This document shows positions 26,248-35,253 of a stretch of 64,000 nt of DNA, in pieces; position 1 is the first letter of the stretch, and each line of letters starts with the position of its first letter. Source of the stretch: Chromohalobacter israelensis (lineage in GTDB: Bacteria; Pseudomonadota; Gammaproteobacteria; Pseudomonadales; Halomonadaceae); NCBI GenBank assembly GCA_000761475.1, contig JQNW01000001.1, positions 248,001-312,000 of the forward strand, in the 5' to 3' direction. The notes beneath the pieces were generated by a model. It did not search any database and was not told the DNA's origin. It saw nothing but the letters and a program-made list of their open reading frames with translations. The translations under genes and the position numbers were made by a program.

Positions 26248-27275
26248 CAATCCACCTCGTCTAGAGATGCCTGAATACGCGACGCAAGCTCGGTGACGGC
26301 CATCGCATACAGATAGCTGTGGTTATAACGCGTGATGACATAAAAGTTGTCGTGTCCCAGCGCGTAACGGTACTCGCCCGACTCGAGTGCCAAGGATAAG
26401 GGAATGACATTTGATATCTCGAGCTCACCACGTGGATACACGCCGGCATCGGCCAACCGCGATACTTTTGCGTAAGGCTCACGCGTACGGTTGAAGTCAA
26501 CCGATTGTGGCGGCGTAGCGGGACCATCGGCAGGCGTCACCACAGGCGCGCCCCGGCGCCATCCATGCTCGGCGAAGTAATTGCCCACGCTACCGATCGC
26601 ATCCACGGGATCGTCCCATAGATCCCGCCGTCCATCGTCATCGAAATCGATGGCATAAGCGCGATAACTGGTCGGAATGAACTGCGGGTAACCCATGGCA
26701 CCGGCATAAGAGCCTTTAGGGGCCTCCGGCGAAATCCCCTGATCCAAGGTGATCTCGAGGAACGCCGCCAATTCGCCACGAAAGAACTCGCCGCGTGAAG
26801 GGTGATGAAAAGCCAGCGTCGCGAGCGAGTCGAGTACGCGATGCTTTCCCTTATACTGGCCATAGCGCGTCTCGACACCGATGATCGCGGCAATGTAGGC
26901 AGGCGGCACGCCGTATTCGCGTTCGGCACGCGCGAAGGCATCACGATGCTCACGAATGAACGCCACGCCTTCTTGAATACGCTTGGGCTGCACGAAAATG
27001 TCGCGATATTCGTGCCAACTCAAGCGACGCTCGGCTGCCCCTTGCATGGCGTCCAGCACTTCCTGGCGAAACCGGGCGTGCCGCAATGCCTGAGTCACGT
27101 CATCGCGAGAAATGCCACCTCCCGATACGTCATCGACCCACGCGCGGATATCAGCGTGCGAGGCCGGATCGAATTCCTCGGCTGCATGCGCCGACGGAAA
27201 CAGGACCATCCCGCACAGCAACAACGCTACCGGGGAGAGCCCTCGCCAATGGGACCGTGCACTATTCCATTTCAT
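26247..27275 (-). CDS. mltB: Lytic murein transglycosylase B, 342 aa
   Basis: A GH103-type enzyme cutting the MurNAc-GlcNAc bond to leave 1,6-anhydro ends. The signal peptide runs to about residue 31 (SAHA-A); there is no lipobox, so it is likely soluble in the periplasm. The catalytic glutamate is in IIGVETRYG (Glu135). Other family motifs are SYAGAMGYPQFIPTSYRAYA and DDDGRRDLWD. It is coupled to rlpA by a TGATG overlap and lies 58 bases after rodA. Encoded with PBP2/RodA, it balances synthesis and cutting of the side wall. Confidence 0.93.
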   Translation of the reverse strand: MKWNSARSHWRGLSPVALLLCGMVLFPSAHAAEEFDPASHADIRAWVDDVSGGGISRDDVTQALRHARFRQEVLDAMQGAAERRLSWHEYRDIFVQPKRIQEGVAFIREHRDAFARAEREYGVPPAYIAAIIGVETRYGQYKGKHRVLDSLATLAFHHPSRGEFFRGELAAFLEITLDQGISPEAPKGSYAGAMGYPQFIPTSYRAYAIDFDDDGRRDLWDDPVDAIGSVGNYFAEHGWRRGAPVVTPADGPATPPQSVDFNRTREPYAKVSRLADAGVYPRGELEISNVIPLSLALESGEYRYALGHDNFYVITRYNHSYLYAMAVTELASRIQASLDEVD

Positions 27276-27333
27276 CAGGCTCTTACTCCTTGACCCTGGG
27301 CTGTCGTCGCTTCCTTTCCGCGTCTCGCCCTAC

Positions 27334-28479
27334 CTAGCGCGGCAACAACCGTCGGTGGGTATGAACGGACATGAGGATACCGAAACCGACCAGCAAGGTC
27401 ACGCTGGACGTGCCGCCAAAACTGACCAGTGGAAGCGGCACACCGACGACGGGCAGAATGCCGCTGACCATGCCGATATTGACGAAGACGTAGATGAAAA
27501 ACGTCAGCACGATGCTGCCCCCCACCAGGCGTCCATAGGTGTTCTGCGCGGTATTGGCGAGAAACAGTCCGCGCCCCACGATCAGGACATAGAGCGCCAG
27601 GAAGACCAGCATGCCGATCAGCCCCCATTCCTCCCCCAGTACGGCGCCGATGAAATCGGTATGGCGCTCGGGAAGAAATTCCAACTGAGATTGAGTCCCC
27701 AAGCCCCATCCCTTACCGAAGACGCCGCCACTGCCAATGGCCGTTTTCGACTGGATGATATTCCAACCGGCCCCCAGCGGATCGCTTTCAGGATTGAGAA
27801 AAGTCAATACGCGTTGGCGTTGATATTCGTGCATGTTGAACCAGAGCAATGGCAAGGCAGATGCAAGCAGCACCGCCAGTAAGCCGATTACCCGCCATGA
27901 CAGGCCCGCAAGAAGGATGACGAACACCGCCGCGCAGGCCACCAACAATGACGTACCCAGATCGGGCTGACGCATGATCATCATCACCGGCACACCGATG
28001 ATCAAGGCACAGACCAGCAGATCGCGCATGCTCGGCGGTAACGGCCTCTTGTAGAGGTACGCCGCGACCATCATGGGCACCGCCAACTTCATTAGCTCGG
28101 AAGGCTGAAAGCGAAGCAACCCGGGAATTTCGAGCCAGCGCTGCGCCCCCATGCCGATATCGCCCATGATCTCAACGGCGAGCAGCATCGCCACACCTAG
28201 GCAGTAAGCCAGGGGCGTCCAGCGATACAAGGTGTCTGGAGCAAACTGAGCGATCACGAACATGGCCAGCAAGGCCACACCGAAACGCGACGCCTGCCCC
28301 AGCGTGACGGCGAGACTCATGCCACTGGCACTGTACAATACGACCAACCCCGCTCCCATTAGGCTCAGCAGCAGCAAAAGCAGCCAAGGGTCGAGATGCA
28401 GGCGTGACCAAAGGGAACGCTTGCGCCCCATGCCATCCGCCGGTGCCCGACTGAAGCGACGCCATTCAAGTCCCTTCAA
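27334..28479 (-). CDS. rodA: Rod-shape peptidoglycan glycosyltransferase RodA, 381 aa
   Basis: A SEDS-family polymerase with about ten membrane segments that makes glycan strands with PBP2 in the elongasome. SEDS features include LLYSASG-like VVLYSASGMSL and the conserved Asp in PDLGTSLLV. FQPSELMKLA and the C-terminal PLVSFGGTSSVTLLVGFGIL are diagnostic. I chose the TTG at 28479 because AAGGAGG lies 9 bases upstream inside the end of mrdA; the ATG at 28431 is an alternative giving 365 aa. The overlap with mrdA is 14 bases in the first case. Confidence 0.92.
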   Translation of the reverse strand: MKGLEWRRFSRAPADGMGRKRSLWSRLHLDPWLLLLLLSLMGAGLVVLYSASGMSLAVTLGQASRFGVALLAMFVIAQFAPDTLYRWTPLAYCLGVAMLLAVEIMGDIGMGAQRWLEIPGLLRFQPSELMKLAVPMMVAAYLYKRPLPPSMRDLLVCALIIGVPVMMIMRQPDLGTSLLVACAAVFVILLAGLSWRVIGLLAVLLASALPLLWFNMHEYQRQRVLTFLNPESDPLGAGWNIIQSKTAIGSGGVFGKGWGLGTQSQLEFLPERHTDFIGAVLGEEWGLIGMLVFLALYVLIVGRGLFLANTAQNTYGRLVGGSIVLTFFIYVFVNIGMVSGILPVVGVPLPLVSFGGTSSVTLLVGFGILMSVHTHRRLLPR

Positions 28480-30367
28480 CTTCGACGTCCTCCTTGATGA
28501 GTTCTTCGGCTTGATGGGTGTTCTCGTCATCGGACAGGAGCCACTCGTCTGCCAGAGCGCGAGCCAGACCCGCTGCATGCGAACTACCGCCCCCGGCATT
28601 TTCGACGATCACGGCGATGGCTATCTGCGGGTCGTCCACCGGCGCGAACGCCGTGAACAAGGCATGGTCCCGCAGGCGCTCCCTGAGTTCATCGGCATCG
28701 TATTTCTGATTTTGCCCCAAGGAAAATACCTGTGCCGTGCCCGATTTGCCGGCCATATCGTATTTCAGCCCTTTCCCGATGTGGCGCGCAGTGCCCTCTC
28801 TACCACTGACGACTTTTTCCATGCCGTTGAACACGTCATCCCACCAGACATCCTTATCGAGCTTCACGTCAGGCTTGGTATTCTTGAAAGGCGGTTCGAC
28901 CGAGGTCTCACCGACGCGCTTGGCCAAATGTGGACGCACCCAATCCCCACGGTTGGCCAGCGTTGCCTCCGCCGTTGCGAGCTGCAACGGCGTCACCATC
29001 CAATAGCCTTGCCCGATACCCGCCGAGAGCGTTTCACCGGGATACCACACTTGGCCGTATTTCTCGCGTTTCCACTCACGCGAAGGCACGGTCCCCGATG
29101 AGGCTCCTTGCACATCCAATGAGGTGACTTCCCCAAACCCGAACTTGTACATGAAGCTGGATAAGGCATCGATGCCCAAGCGATGTGCCATGGTGTAAAA
29201 ATAGGTATTGTTGGAAACGGCAAGCGCGCGCTCCAGATCGACACGACCATGCCCCCAACGCAACCAATTGCGGTAACGGCGCGTCCCATTAGGCAGTTTG
29301 TAATACCCGGGGTCATAGATAACTTCCTGGGGCGTTACAACCTCGTTCTGGAGCGCCGCCAAAGCTTCGAATGGCTTGATGGTGGAGCCGATCGGATACT
29401 GGCCGCGCACGGCACGATTGAACAAGGGTAAATCGGGGTTTTGTCGCAGCGCACGGTAATCCTCATATGAAATACCGGTCACGAACTTATTGGAATCAAA
29501 GCCCGGCGCAGAAACCATCGCTAGAATGTCGCCGGTTTGGGGCTGAATAGCGACGATGGAGCCACGGTGATTCCCCAGCAGTTTGTAAGCCAGCTTTTGC
29601 AAGCGCGTATCGATGGTCAGCGTCACATCCTTACCTGGATCTGGCGGCGTACGCTCGAGCTCACGTAACACGCGACCACGGGCGTTAGTTTCCACCTTAC
29701 GCAGACCGGCCTGCCCATGTAGCGCTTGTTCGTATTCTTTCTCGATACCGGTCTTGCCGATATAGTGCGTGCCTGCATAGTTACCGCTGTCGAGCGAGGC
29801 AAGTTCTTCCTCATTGATCCGTCCTACATAGCCCAGCACATGCGACATGATCTTGGGATTGGGGTAGTGACGCAGCCATTGCGCCTCGACCTCGACCCCC
29901 GGGAGCCGATAACGGTTGACAGCCAATCGTGCAATCTGTCGTTCACTCAGATCGCTCATCAGCAGGGCCGGCTGATAAGGTCTCTGGCGTTGCCGCGAGC
30001 GCTTGCGAAACGTCTCGACCTGCGTTTCGTTCAGCCCGAGAATACTCACTAAACGCTCGAGTGTGGCGTCGATATCCTCGACCCGCTCACGCACGATGGT
30101 CAGGTTGAAGGTCGGACGGTTCTGGGCTAACGGCTTCCCCTGGCGGTCATAGATAAGTCCCCGTGTCGGGGGTAGCGGCTCGACACGCACGCGGTTGTTC
30201 TCTGAACGCGTGGCGAAGACATCATGCTGGACGACCTGAAGATAAAAAAGACGAGCCCCTAGACCACCGGCCATCAGCAATACGAACAGAGCCGCCATTA
30301 GTGAGCGGGCCCGGAATAAACGAACTTCTCGGGCGGTATCCTTGATTGGGTCGCATCGTTTACGCAT
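28466..30367 (-). CDS. mrdA: Penicillin-binding protein 2, 633 aa
   Basis: The elongation-specific class B transpeptidase. A single membrane helix spans residues ~22-45, followed by the pedestal domain (PPTRGLIYDRQGKPLAQN). The transpeptidase domain has STIK (Ser328, Lys331), SNN and KSGTAQ boxes. It works with RodA, encoded directly after it. The gene begins 63 bases after rlmH in the same direction. Length is as in E. coli PBP2 (633 aa). Confidence 0.95.
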   Translation of the reverse strand: MRKRCDPIKDTAREVRLFRARSLMAALFVLLMAGGLGARLFYLQVVQHDVFATRSENNRVRVEPLPPTRGLIYDRQGKPLAQNRPTFNLTIVRERVEDIDATLERLVSILGLNETQVETFRKRSRQRQRPYQPALLMSDLSERQIARLAVNRYRLPGVEVEAQWLRHYPNPKIMSHVLGYVGRINEEELASLDSGNYAGTHYIGKTGIEKEYEQALHGQAGLRKVETNARGRVLRELERTPPDPGKDVTLTIDTRLQKLAYKLLGNHRGSIVAIQPQTGDILAMVSAPGFDSNKFVTGISYEDYRALRQNPDLPLFNRAVRGQYPIGSTIKPFEALAALQNEVVTPQEVIYDPGYYKLPNGTRRYRNWLRWGHGRVDLERALAVSNNTYFYTMAHRLGIDALSSFMYKFGFGEVTSLDVQGASSGTVPSREWKREKYGQVWYPGETLSAGIGQGYWMVTPLQLATAEATLANRGDWVRPHLAKRVGETSVEPPFKNTKPDVKLDKDVWWDDVFNGMEKVVSGREGTARHIGKGLKYDMAGKSGTAQVFSLGQNQKYDADELRERLRDHALFTAFAPVDDPQIAIAVIVENAGGGSSHAAGLARALADEWLLSDDENTHQAEELIKEDVEVEGT

Positions 30368-30430
30368 GGGTCCCCGATAACAGGCGGGAAGGTGGAAAGT
30401 AACCGCTGAGCAGGTATCGAGCCCCGCTAC

Positions 30431-30898
30431 TCATCGGTGATAGGGATGACCAGCCAGCAAGGTCCAGGCGCGATAAAGCTGCTCGGCCAGCAGAATACGT
30501 ACCAGTGGATGAGGCAGCGTCAATGCCGAAAGCGACCAGCGCTGTTCGGCGCGCGACAGCAAGCGGGGGTCGAGCCCGTCCGGCCCGCCCACCAGCAGAG
30601 CCACATCGCGCCCGTCCTGCCGCCAATGATCGGCATTGGCGGCGAGGCGCTCGGTACTCCAGTGCTGCCCGTCGACGGCCAGCGCGATGACACGCTCCTG
30701 ATCGCGCAGCTTGGCCAGCATGGCATTGCCCTCGCCCTGGATCGCCCGCGCCACGTCTGCATTCTTGCCGCGTTTGCCGGGCGCGATCTCGACGATCTCG
30801 ACGCTGAAATCCCGCGGCAGCCGCTTGAGATACTCGTCGACGCCTCGTGTCACCCAGTCGGGCATGCGCGTTCCAACGGCCAGAACGCGGAGTTTCAT
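30431..30898 (-). CDS. rlmH: 23S rRNA pseudouridine-1915 N3-methyltransferase, 155 aa
   Basis: A SPOUT-class methyltransferase that modifies helix 69 of 23S rRNA in assembled 70S ribosomes. The start [16 protein letters not shown], the SAM-binding [13 protein letters not shown] and the C-terminal [18 protein letters not shown] are family hallmarks; the length equals E. coli RlmH. The ATG overlaps the rsfS stop (ATGA at 30895-30898). Confidence 0.95.
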   Translation of the reverse strand: MKLRVLAVGTRMPDWVTRGVDEYLKRLPRDFSVEIVEIAPGKRGKNADVARAIQGEGNAMLAKLRDQERVIALAVDGQHWSTERLAANADHWRQDGRDVALLVGGPDGLDPRLLSRAEQRWSLSALTLPHPLVRILLAEQLYRAWTLLAGHPYHR

Positions 30899-31266
30899 CC
30901 ACGCACCCCGCCCAGCGCCTCCTCGGCAACCGCCCCATCGCTGGGAAGGTCGGACCACAGACGTTCGAGATCGTACAACTGACGCGTCTCGGGCAGCATG
31001 ACATGCACCACGAGTTCGCCCAGATCGACCAGGACCCAGTCGCTGCCCTGGCGCCCCTCGACCCCCAGGGGACGATAGCCGGCTTCCTTGACGGACTCGA
31101 CCACGCTCTCGGCCAAGGCCCCCACGTGTCGGCTCGACGTACCGCTGGCTACGATCATGGTATCGGTGACGCTGGTCAGCGAAGCAACGTCGAGTTCGGC
31201 AACATCGCGTGCCTTGAGTTCCTCGAGCGTGTTCATTACCAGCGTTTTGAGTGCTTCGGTCTGCAT
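30895..31266 (-). CDS. rsfS: Ribosomal silencing factor, 123 aa
   Basis: Binds L14 on the 50S subunit and blocks subunit joining when nutrients run low. Motifs: [11 protein letters not shown] start, [14 protein letters not shown] and [17 protein letters not shown]. The start at 31266 aligns with E. coli RsfS (MQGKAL); the AGGAG site is rather close. It overlaps rlmH by 4 bases. The C-terminus is slightly longer than in E. coli. Confidence 0.94.
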   Translation of the reverse strand: MQTEALKTLVMNTLEELKARDVAELDVASLTSVTDTMIVASGTSSRHVGALAESVVESVKEAGYRPLGVEGRQGSDWVLVDLGELVVHVMLPETRQLYDLERLWSDLPSDGAVAEEALGGVRG

Positions 31267-31393
31267 AGCTCCTCGTTCATGTGTCGTCGCCCTGCTTGGG
31301 CAAGGTCGCATTCTACCGCGCTGCCACCAAACCGCCAGGGCTCACGATAAAAAGCCGTGTCGGCGTCCCGAGGGCCGCCGCGACGGCGCATTG

Positions 31394-32053
31394 TCAAGCG
31401 TAAAGCCCGCGCGCCAGGAGATCGCGCTCCACGGCCTCGGGCACTAGATAGCGGATGCTGTCGCCACGGCGCAGCCGCTCGCGTATCGACGTGGCCGAGA
31501 TGGCCATGCGCGTGGGCAGACGCAGCGCCAGCAGGGATCCGGCTGGCGCCTGCATCAGGGTCTCGACATCCGACACCTCGCGCCCCGCCACCAGTTCCTG
31601 CAAGGCCGGCGCCAGAGGACGGTCGTGATCGGGTCGGTCGATGACCACGATGTGCGCCAGGTCGAACAGCCGCTGGGGCTCGTGCCATTCGGCCAGATTC
31701 AGGTAGGCATCGTGGCCCAGCGCCATGACCAGGCGTGCCTGCGGTCCCAGCTCTTCGCGCAGCGACGCCAGGGTGTCGGCGGAATAGGACGGCCCGTCCC
31801 GGGTGATCTCGCGGTCATCCACCGCCAGACCGGGCGTATCGCCGATGCCAAGCGCCAGCAAGGCCGCGCGCCGCTCGGCACTCACGCCCGGCGTCGCACG
31901 GTGAGGAGGCACGCGTGCCGGCACCATGTGAACCCGATCCAGCTCGAGTGCCTCGCGCAGCTCGACGGCGCTTCGCAGATGCCCCATGTGCACAGGGTCG
32001 AAGGTTCCGCCGAGCATGGCCACCCGGGCCGGACGCGCCTCAGCTGCGCACAT
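31394..32053 (-). CDS. nadD: Nicotinate-nucleotide adenylyltransferase, 219 aa
   Basis: Joins nicotinate mononucleotide and ATP to deamido-NAD in NAD synthesis. It has the nucleotidyl-transferase motif [15 protein letters not shown], the middle segment [11 protein letters not shown] and the C-terminal [13 protein letters not shown]. The start is uncertain: ATG 32053 (used here) overlaps the end of proA by 14 bases; GTG 32020 or ATG 32017 would shorten the N-terminus by 11-12 residues. Gene order proA-nadD-rsfS-rlmH follows Pseudomonas. Confidence 0.93.
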   Translation of the reverse strand: MCAAEARPARVAMLGGTFDPVHMGHLRSAVELREALELDRVHMVPARVPPHRATPGVSAERRAALLALGIGDTPGLAVDDREITRDGPSYSADTLASLREELGPQARLVMALGHDAYLNLAEWHEPQRLFDLAHIVVIDRPDHDRPLAPALQELVAGREVSDVETLMQAPAGSLLALRLPTRMAISATSIRERLRRGDSIRYLVPEAVERDLLARGLYA

Positions 32054-33326
32054 GGCCGTCGCCGTACACGATGTACTTTTCGCTGGTGAGGCCTTCGAGT
32101 CCGACCGGGCCGCGGGCATGCAGCTTGTCGGTGGAGATGCCGATCTCGGCCCCCAGGCCATACTCGAAGCCGTCGGCGAAACGCGTCGAGGCGTTGACCA
32201 TGACCGAGCTGGAATCCACCTCGGCGAGGAAACGCCGGGCATCGGTCACGCTCTCGGTCACGATGGCATCGGTGTGGTGCGAGCCGTAGGTATTGATATG
32301 CGCGATCGCCTCCTCCAGGGAGTCGACCACGCGTACCGCCAGAATCGGCGCCAGGTATTCGGCATGCCAGTCATCCTCGGTGGCAGCCACGGCATCGGCC
32401 AGCCAGGCTCGCGCCCGTTCACAGGCGCGCAGCTCGACGCCCTTGCTCGCATAGAGCCGAGCCAGCTCGGGCAGCACCCGCGGGGCGGCGTCGGCATGCA
32501 CCAGCAGGGTTTCCATGGTGTTGCAGGGCGAATAACGTTGCGTCTTGGCGTTGTCGGCGATCGCCACGGCCTTGGCATCATCGGCCGCCCTGTCGACGTA
32601 GACATGGCATACGCCGTCGAGATGCTTGATCACCGGGACCCTGGCGTCGCGCGAGATGCGCTCGATCAACCCCTTGCCGCCACGCGGCACGATCACATCC
32701 ACGTACTCGGGCATGGCGATCAGCGCTCCCACGGCCGCGCGATCCGTGGTCGCCACCACCTGCACGCAGGCAGAGTCGAGATCCGCCGCCGCCAAGCCCT
32801 GACGAATGCAGTCGGCGATCGCACGGTTGGATTGAATCGCCTCCGAACCACCACGCAAGATGGTGGCATTACCGGACTTGAGGCATAGACTGGCCGCATC
32901 CACCGTGACATTGGGACGCGATTCGTAGACGATGCCGACCACGCCGAGTGCCACGCGCATCTTGCCGACCTGAATGCCGGAGGGGAGATAACGCATGTCG
33001 CGAATCTCGCCGACGGGATCGGGCAAGGCGGCCACCTGGCGCAACCCCTCGATCATCGCATCGATGCGCGCGGGGGTGAGCGCGAGGCGGTCCAGCAGCG
33101 CCTCGTCGAGGCCATTGGTACGCCCTGCCTCGAGGTCGCGGCGATTGGCCGTCTCGAGTGTCTCTCGGGCGGCGTCCAGGGCCTCGGCCATGGCGTGCAG
33201 GGCTCGGTTCTTTTGCGCCGTCGTGGCTCGCGCCAGCATGCGCGACGCATCACGCGCCTGCTCGCCCAGCGCGCGCATGTAGGCCTCGACGTCGGCGATC
33301 TCGGGAGCGGAAGTTTCAAGGGCCAT
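32040..33326 (-). CDS. proA: Glutamate-5-semialdehyde dehydrogenase (gamma-glutamyl phosphate reductase), 428 aa
   Basis: Reduces gamma-glutamyl phosphate to the semialdehyde, the second step of proline synthesis; proline can also serve as an osmolyte in halophiles. Motifs: [48 protein letters not shown], and the catalytic cysteine in [12 protein letters not shown]. The first gene of the long minus-strand cluster; its 5' side faces the GGDEF-like operon. No leader signal is evident. Confidence 0.95.
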   Translation of the reverse strand: MALETSAPEIADVEAYMRALGEQARDASRMLARATTAQKNRALHAMAEALDAARETLETANRRDLEAGRTNGLDEALLDRLALTPARIDAMIEGLRQVAALPDPVGEIRDMRYLPSGIQVGKMRVALGVVGIVYESRPNVTVDAASLCLKSGNATILRGGSEAIQSNRAIADCIRQGLAAADLDSACVQVVATTDRAAVGALIAMPEYVDVIVPRGGKGLIERISRDARVPVIKHLDGVCHVYVDRAADDAKAVAIADNAKTQRYSPCNTMETLLVHADAAPRVLPELARLYASKGVELRACERARAWLADAVAATEDDWHAEYLAPILAVRVVDSLEEAIAHINTYGSHHTDAIVTESVTDARRFLAEVDSSSVMVNASTRFADGFEYGLGAEIGISTDKLHARGPVGLEGLTSEKYIVYGDGHVRS

Positions 33327-33387
33327 GCGAGCAGTCTTCTCCTAGGTATCCGGTGGGAAGCACATGTTTTGCAGCGCTTTCCGGAGC

Positions 33388-33415
33388 ATGACGACAGGTG
33401 AACAGCGGCTATACT
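33388..33415 (+). promoter_or_regulatory. Possible promoter of the GGDEF-like/DedA-PAP2 operon
   Basis: ATGACG (33388-33393), a 16-base spacer and TATACT (33410-33415) stand 37 bases before the ATG at 33453. The -10 is good, the -35 moderate. Confidence 0.45.
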
Positions 33416-33452
33416 GCCGGCACCGTTGGGAAAGGAATCACTATACGGCACC

Positions 33453-34325
33453 ATGCAGCGCAAATACAAAACTCCCCTGGCAGGGCTTTTCCTACTGGGC
33501 GCGGGGCTGCTGGCCGTGATCGTCTGGCAGGAATCGGACCCCATCGCGCAAGCCTTGCTGGCCCCCTCCAGCGTGCTCCTGGCACTCCTTGCCTGGCACA
33601 ATCTGACACCGCGCGTCTGGCGCCTGGTGGTGCCTTGCTGCGCCCTGCAGTTGGCGGGACTCCTGTGGCGCGCGCCCCTCGACTATGCCATCGGCCTGTG
33701 GGTGTGGCCGATGCTGCTGCTGCCACCGCAGCCCCGGGCGCTGCGTGCCTGCCTGCTGGTGATGGCAGCCTTCGGCTGGTGGCAGGTCCAGTCGACCCTG
33801 GCCGCCCCCCAGTCCTTTCTCAGCGGCATGCTGCTGAGCGGGCTGATGATCCTGGGCCTGGCGCGGGCCGCTGAACACACGCACCTGCGCCAGGAGCTGG
33901 AGAATCGCCACCGTCTGGCGCCGGGAAAGGCCTTTTGGTCGCTCAGCCGCTTGCGTCAGGACATCGAAATCGAGTGGTCGCGGCGCCAGCGCGAGAATGT
34001 GCATGTCGAATTGCTCGTCATGCGTCCACGGCAACGTGGGTACAGTGCCCGGGAACGTCTCGGCGAGTGTCTTCCTGCCCTGACCCGCGCCTTCGAGGGC
34101 TGTTACCGCGTGAACTCCCATACCTTCGGCGTAGTGCTGGTATCGCCCGATGCCCAGCATGCCGTGCAGCGACGTGACGCGCTCATCGCGGCACTCCCCA
34201 TGGAATGCCGGGTGCGCGTGGCCGCGGTGACACCCGATCTCGACCCGCTGGCGCTCGGCCACGCGCTGGCCATGCAGACGGACAGCCTGTATCTGGCTCG
34301 CGAAGAGGAGTCCGATCATGCCTGA
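33453..34325 (+). CDS. Membrane protein with degenerate GGDEF-like domain, 290 aa (first of pair)
   Basis: The first ~145 residues hold about five hydrophobic segments. The rest follows the outline of a GGDEF domain: LSRLRQDIEIEWSRRQRENV matches the helix after the usual DxLTGLxNR, VELLVMRPR the core strand, and a late LAMQTDSLYLAREE the AD-ALY-AK end. Where GGDEF should stand the sequence reads YRVNSHTFGVVL, so the catalytic residues are gone and c-di-GMP synthesis is unlikely. It may bind a nucleotide or partner. I chose the ATG at 33453; a TTG at 33426 is possible. It overlaps the next gene by 8 bases. I know no described family for it; the GGDEF link is my own reading. Confidence 0.6.
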   Translation: MQRKYKTPLAGLFLLGAGLLAVIVWQESDPIAQALLAPSSVLLALLAWHNLTPRVWRLVVPCCALQLAGLLWRAPLDYAIGLWVWPMLLLPPQPRALRACLLVMAAFGWWQVQSTLAAPQSFLSGMLLSGLMILGLARAAEHTHLRQELENRHRLAPGKAFWSLSRLRQDIEIEWSRRQRENVHVELLVMRPRQRGYSARERLGECLPALTRAFEGCYRVNSHTFGVVLVSPDAQHAVQRRDALIAALPMECRVRVAAVTPDLDPLALGHALAMQTDSLYLAREEESDHA

Positions 34326-35253
34326 GCGACGCTTCCCGGCACGCTTCCAGATCCTGGCATATGCCTGCGGCACCCTGCTGCTGCTCAGCCTGACGCTGTG
34401 GCATTACCTGATGGGACACTACGCACGCATCCTGCCCGCCGCCATTCTGGCCACCCTGGTGGCCGGCGCCGCCTTGCTGACGCAAAGACGTTACCTGCAG
34501 CGGGGCTCTGCCTATATCGTGCTGATCAGCGGCTACCTGGCCATCGCCGTGGAAGCTCCCTATCTCGGCACCTCGATCAGCCTCTGGATGGGCGTTCCGC
34601 CGATACTCACCACGCTGCTGCTGCCGCCCGGCGCCGCTCTGCTGCTCAACATGCTGCTCGCACCGATGTGGCTGCTGCTGATCAGTATCGCATTGCCCGC
34701 ACCTGTCAGCGGCACGCACTACGTCACGCTCGTGGTCATCTCGATCCTGCCGCTCGGGTGGTACATGCAGCAGTCCCGACTACTGAAATCCACCGACCAT
34801 CTCGATACACGAAACGGTATCATTTCGCGTGACACTCTCAGTGAGCGGCTCGTCGCCGAGGTCGAACGGGCCCGGGCATTGAACCAATCGCTGAGTGCAC
34901 TGGTCATTCATCTGCCGCAGGTGGACATGGCCGACGAGCAGTTCGGCCAAACCACGCGGGACATGCTGTTGATGACCTTCTGCCGTATCGTGCAACGCGG
35001 GTCGCGACGCGGCGATGCACTCGGCCAGCATCAGCACAATGTCTTCTGGCTCCTGCTGGCCAATGCCGGCGAGGCGGGGGCACTCATCGTCCGGGAGCGC
35101 TTGATGCAAGCACTCGGCGAGACACGACTGGCCGAGATCGGGGCGATTCAAGCCCAGATCCGCATTTGCCAACTGGCCGATGACGAGAGCGCCGAACGCT
35201 TCGAGCAGCGCCTGATTTCACGCGGCCTCAACTTGCTGGAGCCCGATACTTGA
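34318..35253 (+). CDS. Membrane protein with degenerate GGDEF-like domain, 311 aa (second of pair)
   Basis: Built like its upstream neighbour: about five or six hydrophobic segments in residues ~10-155, then a soluble domain. The soluble part opens with HLDTRNGIISRDTLSERLVA, which follows the DxLTGLxNRRxF start of GGDEF domains, then SALVIHLPQVDMAD in place of the metal-binding strand. At the GGDEF position it reads GQHQHNVFWLLL, so the active site is lost. The two proteins are probably ancient paralogues or a heteromer. The start overlaps the upstream gene by 8 bases and its stop overlaps the next start (TTGA), so all three are coupled. Function unknown. Confidence 0.6.
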   Translation: MPERRFPARFQILAYACGTLLLLSLTLWHYLMGHYARILPAAILATLVAGAALLTQRRYLQRGSAYIVLISGYLAIAVEAPYLGTSISLWMGVPPILTTLLLPPGAALLLNMLLAPMWLLLISIALPAPVSGTHYVTLVVISILPLGWYMQQSRLLKSTDHLDTRNGIISRDTLSERLVAEVERARALNQSLSALVIHLPQVDMADEQFGQTTRDMLLMTFCRIVQRGSRRGDALGQHQHNVFWLLLANAGEAGALIVRERLMQALGETRLAEIGAIQAQIRICQLADDESAERFEQRLISRGLNLLEPDT